Shown: positions 43,832-53,365, counted from the first letter of the stretch. The stretch is DNA of 64,000 nt from CAWGLW01 sp963823525 (GCA_963823525.1 CAWGLW010000006.1:1806593-1870592), one strand, 5' to 3'. A program made the numbers and translations. Notes: generated from the sequence alone by a model not told the origin.

Positions 43832-45012
43832 CCGCGGCCGCCGTGACCTATTCGCGATCAACTGGCCGTCCCCGCCGGATCATGCTCGATCCATGGATCG
43901 TCGGCCCGCTGTCAGCGCTGCTGATGATTGGCCTGGTGATGGTGGCCTCGGCCTCGATTGGTATCTCCGATCGCGATTTCGGCGGACCGTTTTTCTACTT
44001 GCAGCGCCAGTGCGTTTACGTGCTGCTGGGCCTGTGCGCGGCCCTGGTTGGCCTGGCGATACCGACACGGGTCTGGGAGCAGCGCTCGATCTTTCTGCTC
44101 GCTGGCGCTTTCGTGCTGCTCGTGCTCGTGCTGATTCCCGGGATCGGTCATGAGGTCAATGGCAGCCAGCGCTGGGTACGGCTCGGCTTCATGAACTTCC
44201 AGGTCTCCGAACTCGCGCGCGTGATGCTGCTGACTTACCTGGCCAGCTACGTGGTGCGCAAGGGCGATGAGCTGCAATCGAGTTTTGCCGGGTTCATGAA
44301 ACCGGTGGTCGTGCTGGGCGCCGCGGCCGTCCTGCTGGTCCTGGAGCCCGATCTCGGTGCAGCCACCGTGTTGATGGCGACGGGGCTTGCGGTCCTGTTT
44401 CTGGCTGGCGCTCGCATCAAGTACCTGCTGGTGCCGATCGCACTTGGAATTGGTGGATTTGCATTGCTGGCCGTGACCTCAGCGTACCGGTTGCGCCGGC
44501 TGATTGCGTTCCGTGACCCCTGGCAGGATCCATACAACAGCGGGTTCCAGCTCGTGCAGTCGCTGATCGCGATCGGGCGCGGCGAATGGTTCGGCGTGGG
44601 TCTTGGGGCGAGTGTGCAGAAGCTGTTCTACCTGCCCGAGGCACACACGGACTTTGTCTTCGCGGTCCTGGCCGAGGAATTCGGCTTCGTTGGTGTGGTC
44701 ATCGTGATCAGCCTGTTTGCGCTGCTGGTCGGTCGCGCACTGAAGATCTCCCGCGATGCCGGCCGCGCCGGGCTGGTTTTCCAGTCCTACCTCGCCGCGG
44801 CGATCGGTATCTGGCTCGGCCTGCAGGCCTTCGTGAATATCGGCGTCAACATGGGGCTGCTTCCGACCAAGGGCCTGACACTGCCATTGCTCAGCTACGG
44901 GGGCAGCAGCATGCTGGTGACGCTCGGCTGGTTCGGTGTCCTGCTGCGCATCAATCACGAGACCCTGATCACGGGCCGGTCCGCGGTTGCGCGAAGGGCG
45001 CGGGTCCGATGA
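43828..45012 (+). CDS. ftsW: Septal peptidoglycan glycosyltransferase FtsW
   Basis: SEDS-family polymerase that builds septal glycan from lipid II together with FtsI. 394 residues, about ten membrane helices; key segments are GSQRWVRLGFMNFQVSELARV, VLLVLEPDLGAATVL, the catalytic-loop region PEAHTDFVFAVLAEEFG and LLSYGGSSML. Coupled to murD and murG by ATGA overlaps. Confidence 0.96.
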   Translation: MTAAAVTYSRSTGRPRRIMLDPWIVGPLSALLMIGLVMVASASIGISDRDFGGPFFYLQRQCVYVLLGLCAALVGLAIPTRVWEQRSIFLLAGAFVLLVLVLIPGIGHEVNGSQRWVRLGFMNFQVSELARVMLLTYLASYVVRKGDELQSSFAGFMKPVVVLGAAAVLLVLEPDLGAATVLMATGLAVLFLAGARIKYLLVPIALGIGGFALLAVTSAYRLRRLIAFRDPWQDPYNSGFQLVQSLIAIGRGEWFGVGLGASVQKLFYLPEAHTDFVFAVLAEEFGFVGVVIVISLFALLVGRALKISRDAGRAGLVFQSYLAAAIGIWLGLQAFVNIGVNMGLLPTKGLTLPLLSYGGSSMLVTLGWFGVLLRINHETLITGRSAVARRARVR

Positions 45013-46100
45013 CGCGCCCGGTGGCCATGATCATGGCGGGCGGTACCGGCGGGCATGTATTCCCGGCGCTTGCAACCGCGCGCGTGCTGCAACAGCGTGG
45101 CTTCGATATCGTCTGGCTCGGTACGCACCGCGGCATCGAGTCCCGGCTGGTCCCGGCCGCGGGTATCCCGGTCGAATGGTTGAATGTCGGCGGTCTGCGC
45201 GGCAAGGGAGCCGTCACGCTGCTCAGCGCGCCGTTCCGCCTGCTCGCAGCCGTCGGCCAGGCGATCCGTGCGATTCGCCGCCACCGGCCGCGCGTCGTGC
45301 TCGGTGCCGGCGGCTTCGTATCCGGTCCGGGCGGGCTGGCCGCCTGGTTGTTGCGTCTGCCACTGGTCGTGCACGAGCAGAATGCAGTGGCCGGACTGAC
45401 CAACCGGGTGCTGGCGCGGTTCGCTGACCGGGTTCTTGAAGGATTTCCGAACAGTTTTGGTCCCGGTGTCGAGGCCGAACGCGTCGGTAACCCCGTGCGG
45501 CCTGAAATCACGGCCATCGCGCCACCGGAGCGGCGCTATGCCCGGCGCCAGGGGGCCGCGAGGTTGCTGGTTTTCGGCGGCAGTCAAGGCGCGGCCCGCC
45601 TGAATGCGGTCCTGCCCGCCGCCCTCGCTGAACTCCCCGAGGAACTGCGCCCTGAGGTGCTGCACCAGACGGGCCAGCCCGGGCTCGAGGACACGGCGAA
45701 CGCCTACCGAAACCGGGGCCTTACGGCTGATGTGCGACCATTCGTTGAGGACATGGCAGGCGCCTACGGCTGGGCAGACCTGGCCGTGTGCCGGGCTGGT
45801 GCACTGACCATTGCCGAGTTGTCGGCGGCCGGCATGCCGGCAATCCTCATCCCGTTCCCTGCGGCCGTCGACGATCACCAGACGCGCAATGCCGAGTACC
45901 TCGTTTCGGTCGGCGCGGCGGTTCTCCTTCCGGAAAGCGAACTCACACCTGCGTCCCTGGCCAGTCAGCTCAGGGAGCTGCTCAGTGCGGGTCGGCCGGC
46001 GTTGATGGAAATGGCCGTCAATGCCCGCGCGGCGGCCATCACCGATGCCGATCAGCGACTGGCAAGCGCCTGCGTTGCCGCCGCCGGGGGTGCCGCGTGA
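45009..46100 (+). CDS. murG: Lipid II-forming GlcNAc transferase MurG
   Basis: Adds GlcNAc to lipid I to give lipid II at the cytoplasmic face. 363 residues in GT-B fold: N-terminal MIMAGGTGGHVFPALA, the membrane-patch GVGGFVSGPGG-like region (here GAGGFVSGPGGLAAWL), VHEQNAVAG, LLVFGGSQGAARLN and CRAGALTIAELSAAG. Start ATG 45009 on the ftsW stop. Confidence 0.96.
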   Translation: MTRPVAMIMAGGTGGHVFPALATARVLQQRGFDIVWLGTHRGIESRLVPAAGIPVEWLNVGGLRGKGAVTLLSAPFRLLAAVGQAIRAIRRHRPRVVLGAGGFVSGPGGLAAWLLRLPLVVHEQNAVAGLTNRVLARFADRVLEGFPNSFGPGVEAERVGNPVRPEITAIAPPERRYARRQGAARLLVFGGSQGAARLNAVLPAALAELPEELRPEVLHQTGQPGLEDTANAYRNRGLTADVRPFVEDMAGAYGWADLAVCRAGALTIAELSAAGMPAILIPFPAAVDDHQTRNAEYLVSVGAAVLLPESELTPASLASQLRELLSAGRPALMEMAVNARAAAITDADQRLASACVAAAGGAA

Positions 46101-47524
46101 TCGATCGCATGCGCCGGATTCACACGATCCACTTCGTCGGCATCGGCGGTACCGGGATGAGCGGCATCGCCGAGGTGCTGCTGAACCTCGGTTATCGGGT
46201 CCAGGGTTCGGACGTCAAGCGCAGCGCGACGACTCGCCGGCTCGAAACGCTCGGCGCAAAGGTGATCGACCGTCATTCGCCGGAGAATGTCGAGGGTGCG
46301 GACGTCGTGGTCATCTCCAGTGCGATCCGCGATGACAACCCGGAGGTCGCACGGGCACTGGAAAACCGTATCCCGGTTGTGCAACGCGCGGAAATGCTCG
46401 GCGAACTGATGCGCTTCCGCTATTCGATTGCGGTTGCCGGGACGCACGGCAAGACGACTACGACCAGCCTGGTGGCGAGCGTGCTGGCTGAGGGCGGCGA
46501 AGACCCGACCTTTGTGATCGGCGGACGGCTCAGGAGTGCCGACAGCAATGCCCGCCTCGGCGCTGGTCGATACCTCGTGGCGGAGGCGGACGAAAGCGAC
46601 GCCTCGTTCATGCACCTGCAGCCGATGATCGCGGTGGTGACCAATGTCGACGCCGACCATCTCGGCACGCACGGCGGCGACTATGAGAACCTGAAGCTCA
46701 GTTTTGTGGAGTTCCTGCACAATCTGCCTTTCTACGGTCTGGCGGTTATCTGCAGCGACGATCCGGACGCGGCCGCGCTGATCCAGAACATCGCGCGCCC
46801 ATACGTCACCTACGGTTTCAATGAGAACGCCGATGTGCGGGCGACCAACCTCGCCCGTGAGGGCGAGCAATCGACGTTCGATGTCCATCGCGCCGGCAAG
46901 GCCGAACCGCTTAAGGTCACGCTGCGGTTGCCAGGCAGACACAACGTGCAGAATGCGCTGGCGGCGATCGCCGTCGGTACGGAACTCGAGGTGCCGGACG
47001 CGAGTATTCAGCGCGCGCTGGCCGGTTTCGAGGGAATTGACCGCCGGCTGCAGCAGTTTGGCGATGTCGCGGTCGGCGGCGGGCATGTCACGCTGGTCGA
47101 TGACTACGGCCACCACCCAACCGAGATCGCCGCGACGCTCGAGGCAGCCCGCCAGGTCTGGCCCGAGCGGCGCATCGTGCTGGTGTTTCAGCCACACCGC
47201 TATACGCGGACCCGCGACCTGTTCGATGATTTCGCGCGCGTGCTTTCCGACGTCGGGCTGCTGATCGTGACCGAAGTCTACCCGGCCGGTGAGGCCGTCA
47301 TCCCGGGCGCGGAAAGCAAAGACCTGTGCCGTGCAATCCGCTCGCGTGGACGGGTCGAGCCTGTGCTCCTCCCCGATCTCCAGGAACTGCCGCGTACGCT
47401 GGCGAACATCCTCAAGCCGGGTGATCTCGTCCTGACCATGGGTGCCGGCAGCATTGGCGCTGCGGCCCAGGAGCTGCCCGCCGAACTGGCGCGTGCGGTC
47501 GCAGCCGCGGAGGGCGCCGCATGA
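46097..47524 (+). CDS. murC: UDP-N-acetylmuramate:L-alanine ligase MurC
   Basis: Adds L-Ala to UDP-MurNAc, the first peptide step. 475 residues; HFVGIGGTGMSGIAEVLLN at the N terminus, ATP loop AVAGTHGKTTTTSLV, EADESDASFMHL and DDYGHHPTEI. The GTG start overlaps the murG stop (GTGA); an ATG four codons on is an alternative. murB, which supplies its substrate, is not next to it and is not in this window. Confidence 0.96.
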   Translation: MIDRMRRIHTIHFVGIGGTGMSGIAEVLLNLGYRVQGSDVKRSATTRRLETLGAKVIDRHSPENVEGADVVVISSAIRDDNPEVARALENRIPVVQRAEMLGELMRFRYSIAVAGTHGKTTTTSLVASVLAEGGEDPTFVIGGRLRSADSNARLGAGRYLVAEADESDASFMHLQPMIAVVTNVDADHLGTHGGDYENLKLSFVEFLHNLPFYGLAVICSDDPDAAALIQNIARPYVTYGFNENADVRATNLAREGEQSTFDVHRAGKAEPLKVTLRLPGRHNVQNALAAIAVGTELEVPDASIQRALAGFEGIDRRLQQFGDVAVGGGHVTLVDDYGHHPTEIAATLEAARQVWPERRIVLVFQPHRYTRTRDLFDDFARVLSDVGLLIVTEVYPAGEAVIPGAESKDLCRAIRSRGRVEPVLLPDLQELPRTLANILKPGDLVLTMGAGSIGAAAQELPAELARAVAAAEGAA

Positions 47525-48483
47525 GCCTCCCGGTACGAAGAATTAACCGTGCCGCCGATTTCGGCCGCGTGGCGGTGCTGATGGGCGGTACTTCCACTGA
47601 GCGGGACGTATCGCTGGACTCAGGGCGCAACGTGCTCGAGGCGCTGTTGCGCCTGGGCGTCGCTGCGCATCCGGTCGACGGCATCGGTGAACTGGTACGC
47701 GCGCTAGGTGCCTCTTCAGGGTCGCGATTCGATCGTGTGTTCAACATCCTGCACGGCAATGATGGCGGTGGTGAGGATGGCGTCGTGCAGGGTCTGCTCG
47801 AGGCTCATGGTGTGCCCTACACGGGCTCCGGCGTGCTCGGTTCCGCGTTGTCCATGGACAAGATCCGCAGCAAGCAGATCTGGTTGTCGATCGGCCTGCC
47901 GACACCGGCCTATGCCAGCCTCGAACGGGGTGATGATGTCGTTGCCGCCGCACGAAAAATCGGTTTGCCGGTGATCGTCAAACCCGCCTGCGAAGGCTCC
48001 AGCGTCGGGATTACGCGCTGCTTCAATGATGCGGATCTGCCCGCCGCGGTCGAGCTCGCCTCGCGGTACGAAGGCCTGCTGCTGGTCGAGCAACTCGTGC
48101 AGGGCGATGAATTCACAGTCGCCGTGCTCGGTGACGAGGCGCTGCCATCGATACAGATCGTCCCGGCGGGCGATTACTACGACTACCACGCCAAGTACGT
48201 TGCGGAGGACACGCGCTACGTATGCCCTGGGGCCAGTGGCGCGAGCGAAAAGAAGCTGGCTGCGCTCGCAAAGGCCGCGTTCAGCGCGCTCGACTGCGCT
48301 GGCTGGGGCCGCGTCGATTTCATGCGCGATCGCGGCGGAAACCTGTGGCTGCTGGAGGTCAATACCGCGCCGGGTATGACCAGCCACTCGCTGGTTCCGA
48401 AAGCGGCGGCTGAACGTGGCATTGGATTTGATGAACTGGTCTGGCGTGTGCTCGAGACGAGCTTTGCCGCCGGGGCTGGCTGA
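47521..48483 (+). CDS. ddl: D-alanine:D-alanine ligase
   Basis: ATP-grasp enzyme making D-Ala-D-Ala for MurF. 320 residues with VAVLMGGTSTERDVSLDSG, HGNDGGGEDG, GSGVLGSALSMDKIRSK, KPACEGSSVG and the C-terminal Mg/ATP segment LLEVNTAPGMT. The family reads HGxxGEDG; here a GNDGGG insertion slightly lengthens it. Starts on the murC stop (ATGA). Confidence 0.96.
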   Translation: MSLPVRRINRAADFGRVAVLMGGTSTERDVSLDSGRNVLEALLRLGVAAHPVDGIGELVRALGASSGSRFDRVFNILHGNDGGGEDGVVQGLLEAHGVPYTGSGVLGSALSMDKIRSKQIWLSIGLPTPAYASLERGDDVVAAARKIGLPVIVKPACEGSSVGITRCFNDADLPAAVELASRYEGLLLVEQLVQGDEFTVAVLGDEALPSIQIVPAGDYYDYHAKYVAEDTRYVCPGASGASEKKLAALAKAAFSALDCAGWGRVDFMRDRGGNLWLLEVNTAPGMTSHSLVPKAAAERGIGFDELVWRVLETSFAAGAG

Positions 48484-48490
48484 GGGAAAC

Positions 48491-49288
48491 GTGTTGTTCA
48501 GGTTTGGTAAACGCAACCGCAGGAAGACGAAGAGTCGCGAGCCGTCATGGCTGCAACGCGTCAACTGGCGTGGCGTCGGCATCGCTTCGCTCGGCGCCGC
48601 GGGGATCGCGCTCGTGGCCTTCCTGCTGATGTCCGCGCTCGACCGGCCCGTGCGCCGCGTCATCGTCGAGGGTTCTTTCCAGCGTGTGGCGCCGCCGGAG
48701 ATCGAGGCCGCGGTCAGCGGCGTACTGAAGGACGGACTCGCAAGCCTGGATCTCGACGAGGTACGCGAGGCCATCGAAGGCCTCGAATGGGTCGACACGG
48801 CCGTTGTACAGCGCCGCTGGCCGGACGCCGTCCGGGTTGTCGTCATCGAGCAGGTCGCCGCAGCGCAATGGAACGATGCGGGCCTGCTCAACGCGCGCGG
48901 CGAACTGTTCATTCGCAACGCGCGTCATCTGCCACCGGAGCTGCCGCTGCTGGCCGGCCCGCCGGGCAGCGAGCGGTCCGTCGCGCAACTGTATCTCGAT
49001 GCCCAGGGGCGTTTGCTGGAGACCGGGTTGCGACTGACCGGTGTTCGCGTCGATGCGAGAGGCGCCTGGGAACTCGAACTGGACAACGGACTGATGGTTC
49101 GCCTCGGGCGGCAGTCGGTCACCGATCGGCTGGAACGATTCATCCGCCTTGCCGGCCCGATGGTGGCGAAGCGAACTGCAGAGATCAGATACGTGGATAT
49201 GCGATACACAAATGGATTCAGCGTCGGCTGGAACAAGCGCTCCGCCGTTGCCGGGGCCTCACGCGAGGACGCTGCCCCCGATGCCTAG
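48491..49288 (+). CDS. ftsQ: Cell division protein FtsQ
   Basis: Bitopic division protein that recruits FtsLB and later proteins. 265 residues from GTG 48491 with GAGG just upstream: basic cytoplasmic tail, membrane helix (GIASLGAAGIALVAFLLM), a POTRA domain (PVRRVIVEGSFQRVAPPEI, then EGLEWVDTAVVQRRWPDAV, each shortened here) and the FtsQ beta domain. It starts 7 bp after ddl and overlaps ftsA by 8 bp. Confidence 0.94.
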   Translation: MLFRFGKRNRRKTKSREPSWLQRVNWRGVGIASLGAAGIALVAFLLMSALDRPVRRVIVEGSFQRVAPPEIEAAVSGVLKDGLASLDLDEVREAIEGLEWVDTAVVQRRWPDAVRVVVIEQVAAAQWNDAGLLNARGELFIRNARHLPPELPLLAGPPGSERSVAQLYLDAQGRLLETGLRLTGVRVDARGAWELELDNGLMVRLGRQSVTDRLERFIRLAGPMVAKRTAEIRYVDMRYTNGFSVGWNKRSAVAGASREDAAPDA

Positions 49289-50519
49289 AAAATCAGAACG
49301 AAACCTGATCGTCGGACTCGACATCGGCACCTCCAAGGTGGTCGCGATCGTTGGCGAGCTTGGGGCGGATGGCACGATCGAGGTCGTCGGCGTCGGTTCG
49401 CACCCGTCACGAGGCCTGAAAAAGGGCGTTGTCGTCAATATCGACTCGACCGTGCAGTCAATCCAGCGCGCGGTCGAGGAGGCAGAACTGATGGCGGGTT
49501 GCGAGATCCACTCGGCGTTCGCCGGCATCGCCGGCAGTCATGTTCGCAGCCTGAACTCACACGGCATTGTCGCGATCCGCGACAAGGAAGTGACCGCCAG
49601 CGACGTCGATCGCGTCATCGACGCCGCCCGGGCGGTGGCGATCCCCGCCGACCAGAAAATCCTGCACATCCTGCCGCAGGAATTCATCATCGACGCACAG
49701 GAAGGCATTCGCGAACCGATCAGCATGTCCGGCGTGCGGCTCGAGGCGAAGGTTCACATCGTCACGGGTGCGGAGAGCGCCGCACAGAACATCGTCAAGT
49801 GCGTTCAGCGCTGCGGCCTCGAGGTCCAGGACATCGTGCTCGAGCAGCTGGCGTCGAGCTACGCCGTACTCGCCGAGGATGAAAAGGAACTCGGCGTCTG
49901 CCTGGTCGACATCGGCGGCGGAACCACCGACATCGCGGTCTTCTCCGGGGGCGCCATTCGCCACACGGCTGTCATCCCGATCGCCGGGGACCAGGTTACC
50001 AACGATATTGCCGTCAGCCTGCGGACTCCGACGCATCACGCCGAAGAACTGAAGATCAAGTACGCCTGTGCGTTGTCGCAGCTCGCCAATCCCGACGAAA
50101 CGATCGAGGTGCCGAGCGTCGGCGATCGTCCGCCGCGGCGGCTTGCGCGCCAGACGCTGGCCGAAGTGGTCGAACCGCGTTACGAGGAGTTGTTCGCGCT
50201 GGTCCGTGACGAACTGCGCCGCTCCGGGTTCGACGAAATGGTGGCCGCAGGCATCGTGCTGACCGGTGGCAGCTCGAAGATGGAAGGGGTCATCGAACTG
50301 GCGGAAGAGATCTTTCATGCACCCGTCAGGCTCGGGCTGCCGCAGGGCGTCAAGGGCCTGGTGGACGTCGTCAAGAATCCGATTCATTCGACCGGCGTCG
50401 GGCTGCTGCTGTTTGGCCGCGAGCACCATGCCTCGAGTGGCCGCAGCGGCGCGGCGATGTCCGGTGGCGTGCGCAGCGTTGTCGAGCGAATGAAGGCCTG
50501 GTTCCAGGGAAATTTCTGA
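49281..50519 (+). CDS. ftsA: Cell division protein FtsA
   Basis: Actin-like ATPase that tethers FtsZ filaments to the membrane. 412 residues: phosphate-1 loop GLDIGTSKVVAIVGE, SHVRSLNSHGIVAIRD in the 1C domain, phosphate-2 CLVDIGGGTTDIAV, and GIVLTGGSSKMEG. It ends in an amphipathic helix (VVERMKAWFQGNF), the expected membrane anchor. ftsZ follows after 88 bp. Confidence 0.97.
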   Translation: MPRKSERNLIVGLDIGTSKVVAIVGELGADGTIEVVGVGSHPSRGLKKGVVVNIDSTVQSIQRAVEEAELMAGCEIHSAFAGIAGSHVRSLNSHGIVAIRDKEVTASDVDRVIDAARAVAIPADQKILHILPQEFIIDAQEGIREPISMSGVRLEAKVHIVTGAESAAQNIVKCVQRCGLEVQDIVLEQLASSYAVLAEDEKELGVCLVDIGGGTTDIAVFSGGAIRHTAVIPIAGDQVTNDIAVSLRTPTHHAEELKIKYACALSQLANPDETIEVPSVGDRPPRRLARQTLAEVVEPRYEELFALVRDELRRSGFDEMVAAGIVLTGGSSKMEGVIELAEEIFHAPVRLGLPQGVKGLVDVVKNPIHSTGVGLLLFGREHHASSGRSGAAMSGGVRSVVERMKAWFQGNF

Positions 50520-50607
50520 TGAGAAAGGTTAGGCAGGAGCGGGAACGGAAGTTCATTTCAAATTTGGTCGGTTGGTAAGCAACTCAATTCAGCGGAGAGC
50601 AGCAGAC

Positions 50608-51774
50608 ATGTTCGTATTAGCAGACACGGAAAATCAGGGGGCCGTCATCAAAGTCGTCGGAGTGGGCGGCGGTGGTGGCAATGCCGTTACCCACATGGTC
50701 GATTCCGGCATTGAAGGCGTCGATTTCATGTGCATCAACACCGACGCACAGGCGTTGAAGCACTCGAAGATGAAAATGAGCCTGCAGATCGGCTCGAATA
50801 TCACCAAGGGCCTCGGCGCCGGCGCCGACCCGGAAGTTGGCCGGCAGGCGGCAATGGAAGATCGCGACCGGATCGTCGAGATGATCGAGGGAGCGGACAT
50901 GATCTTCATTACCGCGGGCATGGGCGGCGGCACGGGCACCGGAGCGGCGCCGATCGTTGCCCAGGTGGCGCGCGAGCTCGGCATCCTCACGGTGGCCGTC
51001 GTGACCCGTCCGTTCGAGATGGAAGGCTCCAAGCGCCACCTGATCGCGGATCAGGGTATCGGTGAACTCGGCAAGTTCGTCGATTCGCTGATCACGATTC
51101 CGAACCAGAAGTTGCTCAGCGTCCTCGGTGGCGATACGACGCTGCTCGATGCCTTCAAGGCGGCCAACCAGGTACTGCAGGGCGCCGTACAGGGCATTGC
51201 CGAACTCATCACGCGTCCGGGACTGATCAACGTCGACTTTGCCGACGTCAAGACGGTGATGGCCGAGACCGGCATGGCGATGATGGGCTCGGGTGATGCC
51301 ACCGGTGACGATCGTGCGCGTGCGGCCGCTGAGGCGGCGGTGTCGAGCCCGCTGCTCGAAGACGTCAACCTGTCCGGGGCACACGGCCTGCTGATCAACG
51401 TGACCGCGGGCATGGATCTTCGCACCAGCGAATTCCACGTGGTGGGCGATACGATCAAGCAATACGCCTCCGAGGATGCAACGGTCGTCGTCGGCTACGT
51501 GATCGATCCGGAGATGGAAGGCCAGATTCGCGTCACGGTGGTCGCCACCGGAATCGGCAGCCCGGTGGCAGTCCGCCTGGCGCCGCCGGTTGCGCAGCCC
51601 AGGGTTGAAGTCGTGGCCGGGCGCAGTCGTCGCAACGCGGACAGCAGCTACGCCGATTACGATACACCGGCGTTCCGGCGCCGGCCCCGTGCGGTCGGGG
51701 ACGACGTTCGCGCCGATTCGAGCGACGAGTCCTATCTCGACATACCGGCGTTCCTGCGCCGGCAGGCCGACTGA
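50608..51774 (+). CDS. ftsZ: Cell division protein FtsZ
   Basis: Tubulin-like GTPase that forms the Z ring. 388 residues from ATG 50608 (MFVLADTENQ). GVGGGGGNAV and the tubulin signature GMGGGTGTGAAP (about 103-114) bind GTP, and the T7-loop NVDFADVKTVM completes the active site. After a variable linker the tail LDIPAFLRRQAD is the conserved FtsA/ZipA/ZapD-binding peptide. A strong terminator follows, closing the cluster. Confidence 0.98.
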   Translation: MFVLADTENQGAVIKVVGVGGGGGNAVTHMVDSGIEGVDFMCINTDAQALKHSKMKMSLQIGSNITKGLGAGADPEVGRQAAMEDRDRIVEMIEGADMIFITAGMGGGTGTGAAPIVAQVARELGILTVAVVTRPFEMEGSKRHLIADQGIGELGKFVDSLITIPNQKLLSVLGGDTTLLDAFKAANQVLQGAVQGIAELITRPGLINVDFADVKTVMAETGMAMMGSGDATGDDRARAAAEAAVSSPLLEDVNLSGAHGLLINVTAGMDLRTSEFHVVGDTIKQYASEDATVVVGYVIDPEMEGQIRVTVVATGIGSPVAVRLAPPVAQPRVEVVAGRSRRNADSSYADYDTPAFRRRPRAVGDDVRADSSDESYLDIPAFLRRQAD

Positions 51775-51800
51775 GATCGTCGAGTTGCTGCTGCTCGTGC

Positions 51801-51846
51801 GCCCGCTTCCGGCCCCAACGGTCGGAAGCGGGCGTATTTATCGTTT
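51801..51846 (+). terminator. Intrinsic terminator after ftsZ
   Basis: GCCCGCTTCCG (51801-51811) and CGGAAGCGGGC (51823-51833) form a perfect 11-bp stem with an 11-nt loop, followed by a T-rich tail (TATTTATCGTTTT). It should end the mraZ-ftsZ transcript and separate it from lpxC. Confidence 0.8.
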
Positions 51847-51916
51847 TCAGTCAAAGATCTATAGGGGGATTATCCGCTGTGGTAGCCTACACGGCTGATC
51901 TTCAGGCCATCTGGAT

Positions 51917-52834
51917 ATGCTCAAGCAACGCACGCTGAAGAATTCGATTCGTGCCACCGGGGTCGGGCTGCACACGGGCAAGAAAGTGCTGATGGTGCTG
52001 CGTCCGGCACCCGCGGACAGCGGTATACGCTTCATCCGCACGGACCTGGACGAACCGACCGTGATTCCGGCGCGGGCAGGCAATGTCGGCGAGACCACGC
52101 TCGGCACGACACTGGTCCAGGACGGGGTCAAGGTTTCGACGATAGAGCACCTGCTCTCGGCGCTGGCCGGGCTCGGGATCGACAATGCGATCATCGAACT
52201 CAGTGCCGGCGAAGTGCCGATCATGGATGGCAGCGCCGGTCCGTTTGTTTTTCTGCTGCAATCGGCCGGCATCGCCGAGCAGAACGCAGCCAAGCGGTTC
52301 GTCCGTATCACCAGGAGCATCAAGGTCGAGGACGGCGACAAATGGGCACGCTTCGATCCTTATGATGGTTTCAAGGTGAACTTTGAAATCGAGTTTGATC
52401 ATCCCGTGTTCAAGCGTCGCAGCCAGGTGGCGTCGATGGACTTCTCCACGACCAGCTTCCTGCGGGAGGTGAGCCGTGCGCGCACTTTCGGCTTCATGCG
52501 CGATCTCGAGTACATGCGATCGCGGAACCTGGCACTCGGCGGCACGCTGGACAACGCAATCGTTCTCGATGACTACCGGATCCTCAATGAGGACGGCCTT
52601 CGCTACGAAGACGAATTCGTGAAGCACAAGATTCTCGATGCCATTGGCGACCTGTACCTGCTGGGTCACAGCCTGATTGGCGAGTTCAGTGGCTATAAGT
52701 CCGGCCACGGGCTGAACAACCGGCTGCTCAGGGCAGTGATCGCCGATGAATCGGCCTGGGAAGAAGTGACTTTCGAGAACCTGGCCGAGGCGCCGATCGC
52801 TTACGTGCCGGCTGCGGCTGCGGCCACCGCCTGA
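51917..52834 (+). CDS. lpxC: UDP-3-O-acyl-N-acetylglucosamine deacetylase LpxC
   Basis: Zinc hydrolase of the committed lipid A step. 305 residues: starts MLKQRTLKNSIRATGVGLHTG. The metal ligands lie in STIEHLLSALAG (first His) and in HKILDAIGDLYLLGH (second His and Asp); GEVPIMDGSAGPF and the catalytic HSLIGE-type segment are also visible. Located after ftsZ, as in enterics. The C terminus is Ala-rich (YVPAAAAATA). Confidence 0.97.
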   Translation: MLKQRTLKNSIRATGVGLHTGKKVLMVLRPAPADSGIRFIRTDLDEPTVIPARAGNVGETTLGTTLVQDGVKVSTIEHLLSALAGLGIDNAIIELSAGEVPIMDGSAGPFVFLLQSAGIAEQNAAKRFVRITRSIKVEDGDKWARFDPYDGFKVNFEIEFDHPVFKRRSQVASMDFSTTSFLREVSRARTFGFMRDLEYMRSRNLALGGTLDNAIVLDDYRILNEDGLRYEDEFVKHKILDAIGDLYLLGHSLIGEFSGYKSGHGLNNRLLRAVIADESAWEEVTFENLAEAPIAYVPAAAAATA

Positions 52835-52835
52835 C

Positions 52836-53132
52836 TCATTCGGGCGCGCGAACCCGGACCCGGATTTTCTCGACCGGCGGCTGCCCGGCGGCGACGAGTT
52901 GCTCGCGCAAGGCTGGCCCCGCGTACCGCACGCGTGCCGACCAGGCAGCCGAATCGACGATCACGACCAGATCCGTGTCGCGCCTCGAAGCAGAGAGCAC
53001 ATGCGGACGCATCCGTTCCGGTAATTGCAGCCGGACCCACCGGGTGAGTGATTCGACAGCCTCTGCCTGCCGGGCGAGCCGCTCCAGCCCGGGCATGGAT
53101 GACGAAAACAGGGTCTTCAGTGAATTGGTCAT
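52836..53132 (-). CDS. dciA: DciA-type replicative helicase loader (DUF721)
   Basis: 98-residue protein that helps load DnaB in bacteria without DnaC. DUF721 core: W-x-L-type VRLQLPERMRPHV, then DTDLVVIVDSAAWSARVRYAGPALREQL. ATG 53132 is used; a TTG two codons earlier is possible. It lies between lpxC and the M23 gene on the opposite strand, the common place for dciA in non-enteric gammaproteobacteria. Function is inferred from the family and position. Confidence 0.85.
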   Translation of the reverse strand: MTNSLKTLFSSSMPGLERLARQAEAVESLTRWVRLQLPERMRPHVLSASRRDTDLVVIVDSAAWSARVRYAGPALREQLVAAGQPPVEKIRVRVRAPE

Positions 53133-53166
53133 TAGCAAGAATATTTTAAAAAATGTGCCAACCTAT

Positions 53167-53195
53167 TTGCCAGAATAACGCCAATCAGTCATAGT
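53167..53195 (+). promoter_or_regulatory. Candidate sigma-70 promoter for the M23 peptidase gene
   Basis: TTGCCA (53167-53172) and CATAGT (53190-53195) at 17-bp spacing. A GACTC/GAGTC stem-loop (53201-53220) follows in the leader. The local AT-rich patch supports a promoter zone shared with divergent dciA. Confidence 0.5.
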
Positions 53196-53365
53196 CGCAC
53201 GACTCCCGGTTCGGTGAGTCCACACCTCGAGCGGTTGACCCGCGGCGAGGACCGGCAGTCTTATGTTGTGTCCGGCACCACCGACCTGAACTGTGAAGTG
53301 CCGCTGCCCCTGAAAAGGCGCAGATCGTGCATCCTGCGACGGTCGCGAAGAGGACTAACGCCGAA

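Noticed and set aside
50520..50607. Separate ftsZ promoter in the ftsA-ftsZ gap
   Set aside because: No -35/-10 pair with good spacing was found, though ftsZ promoters inside ftsQ/ftsA are possible and cannot be judged by eye.
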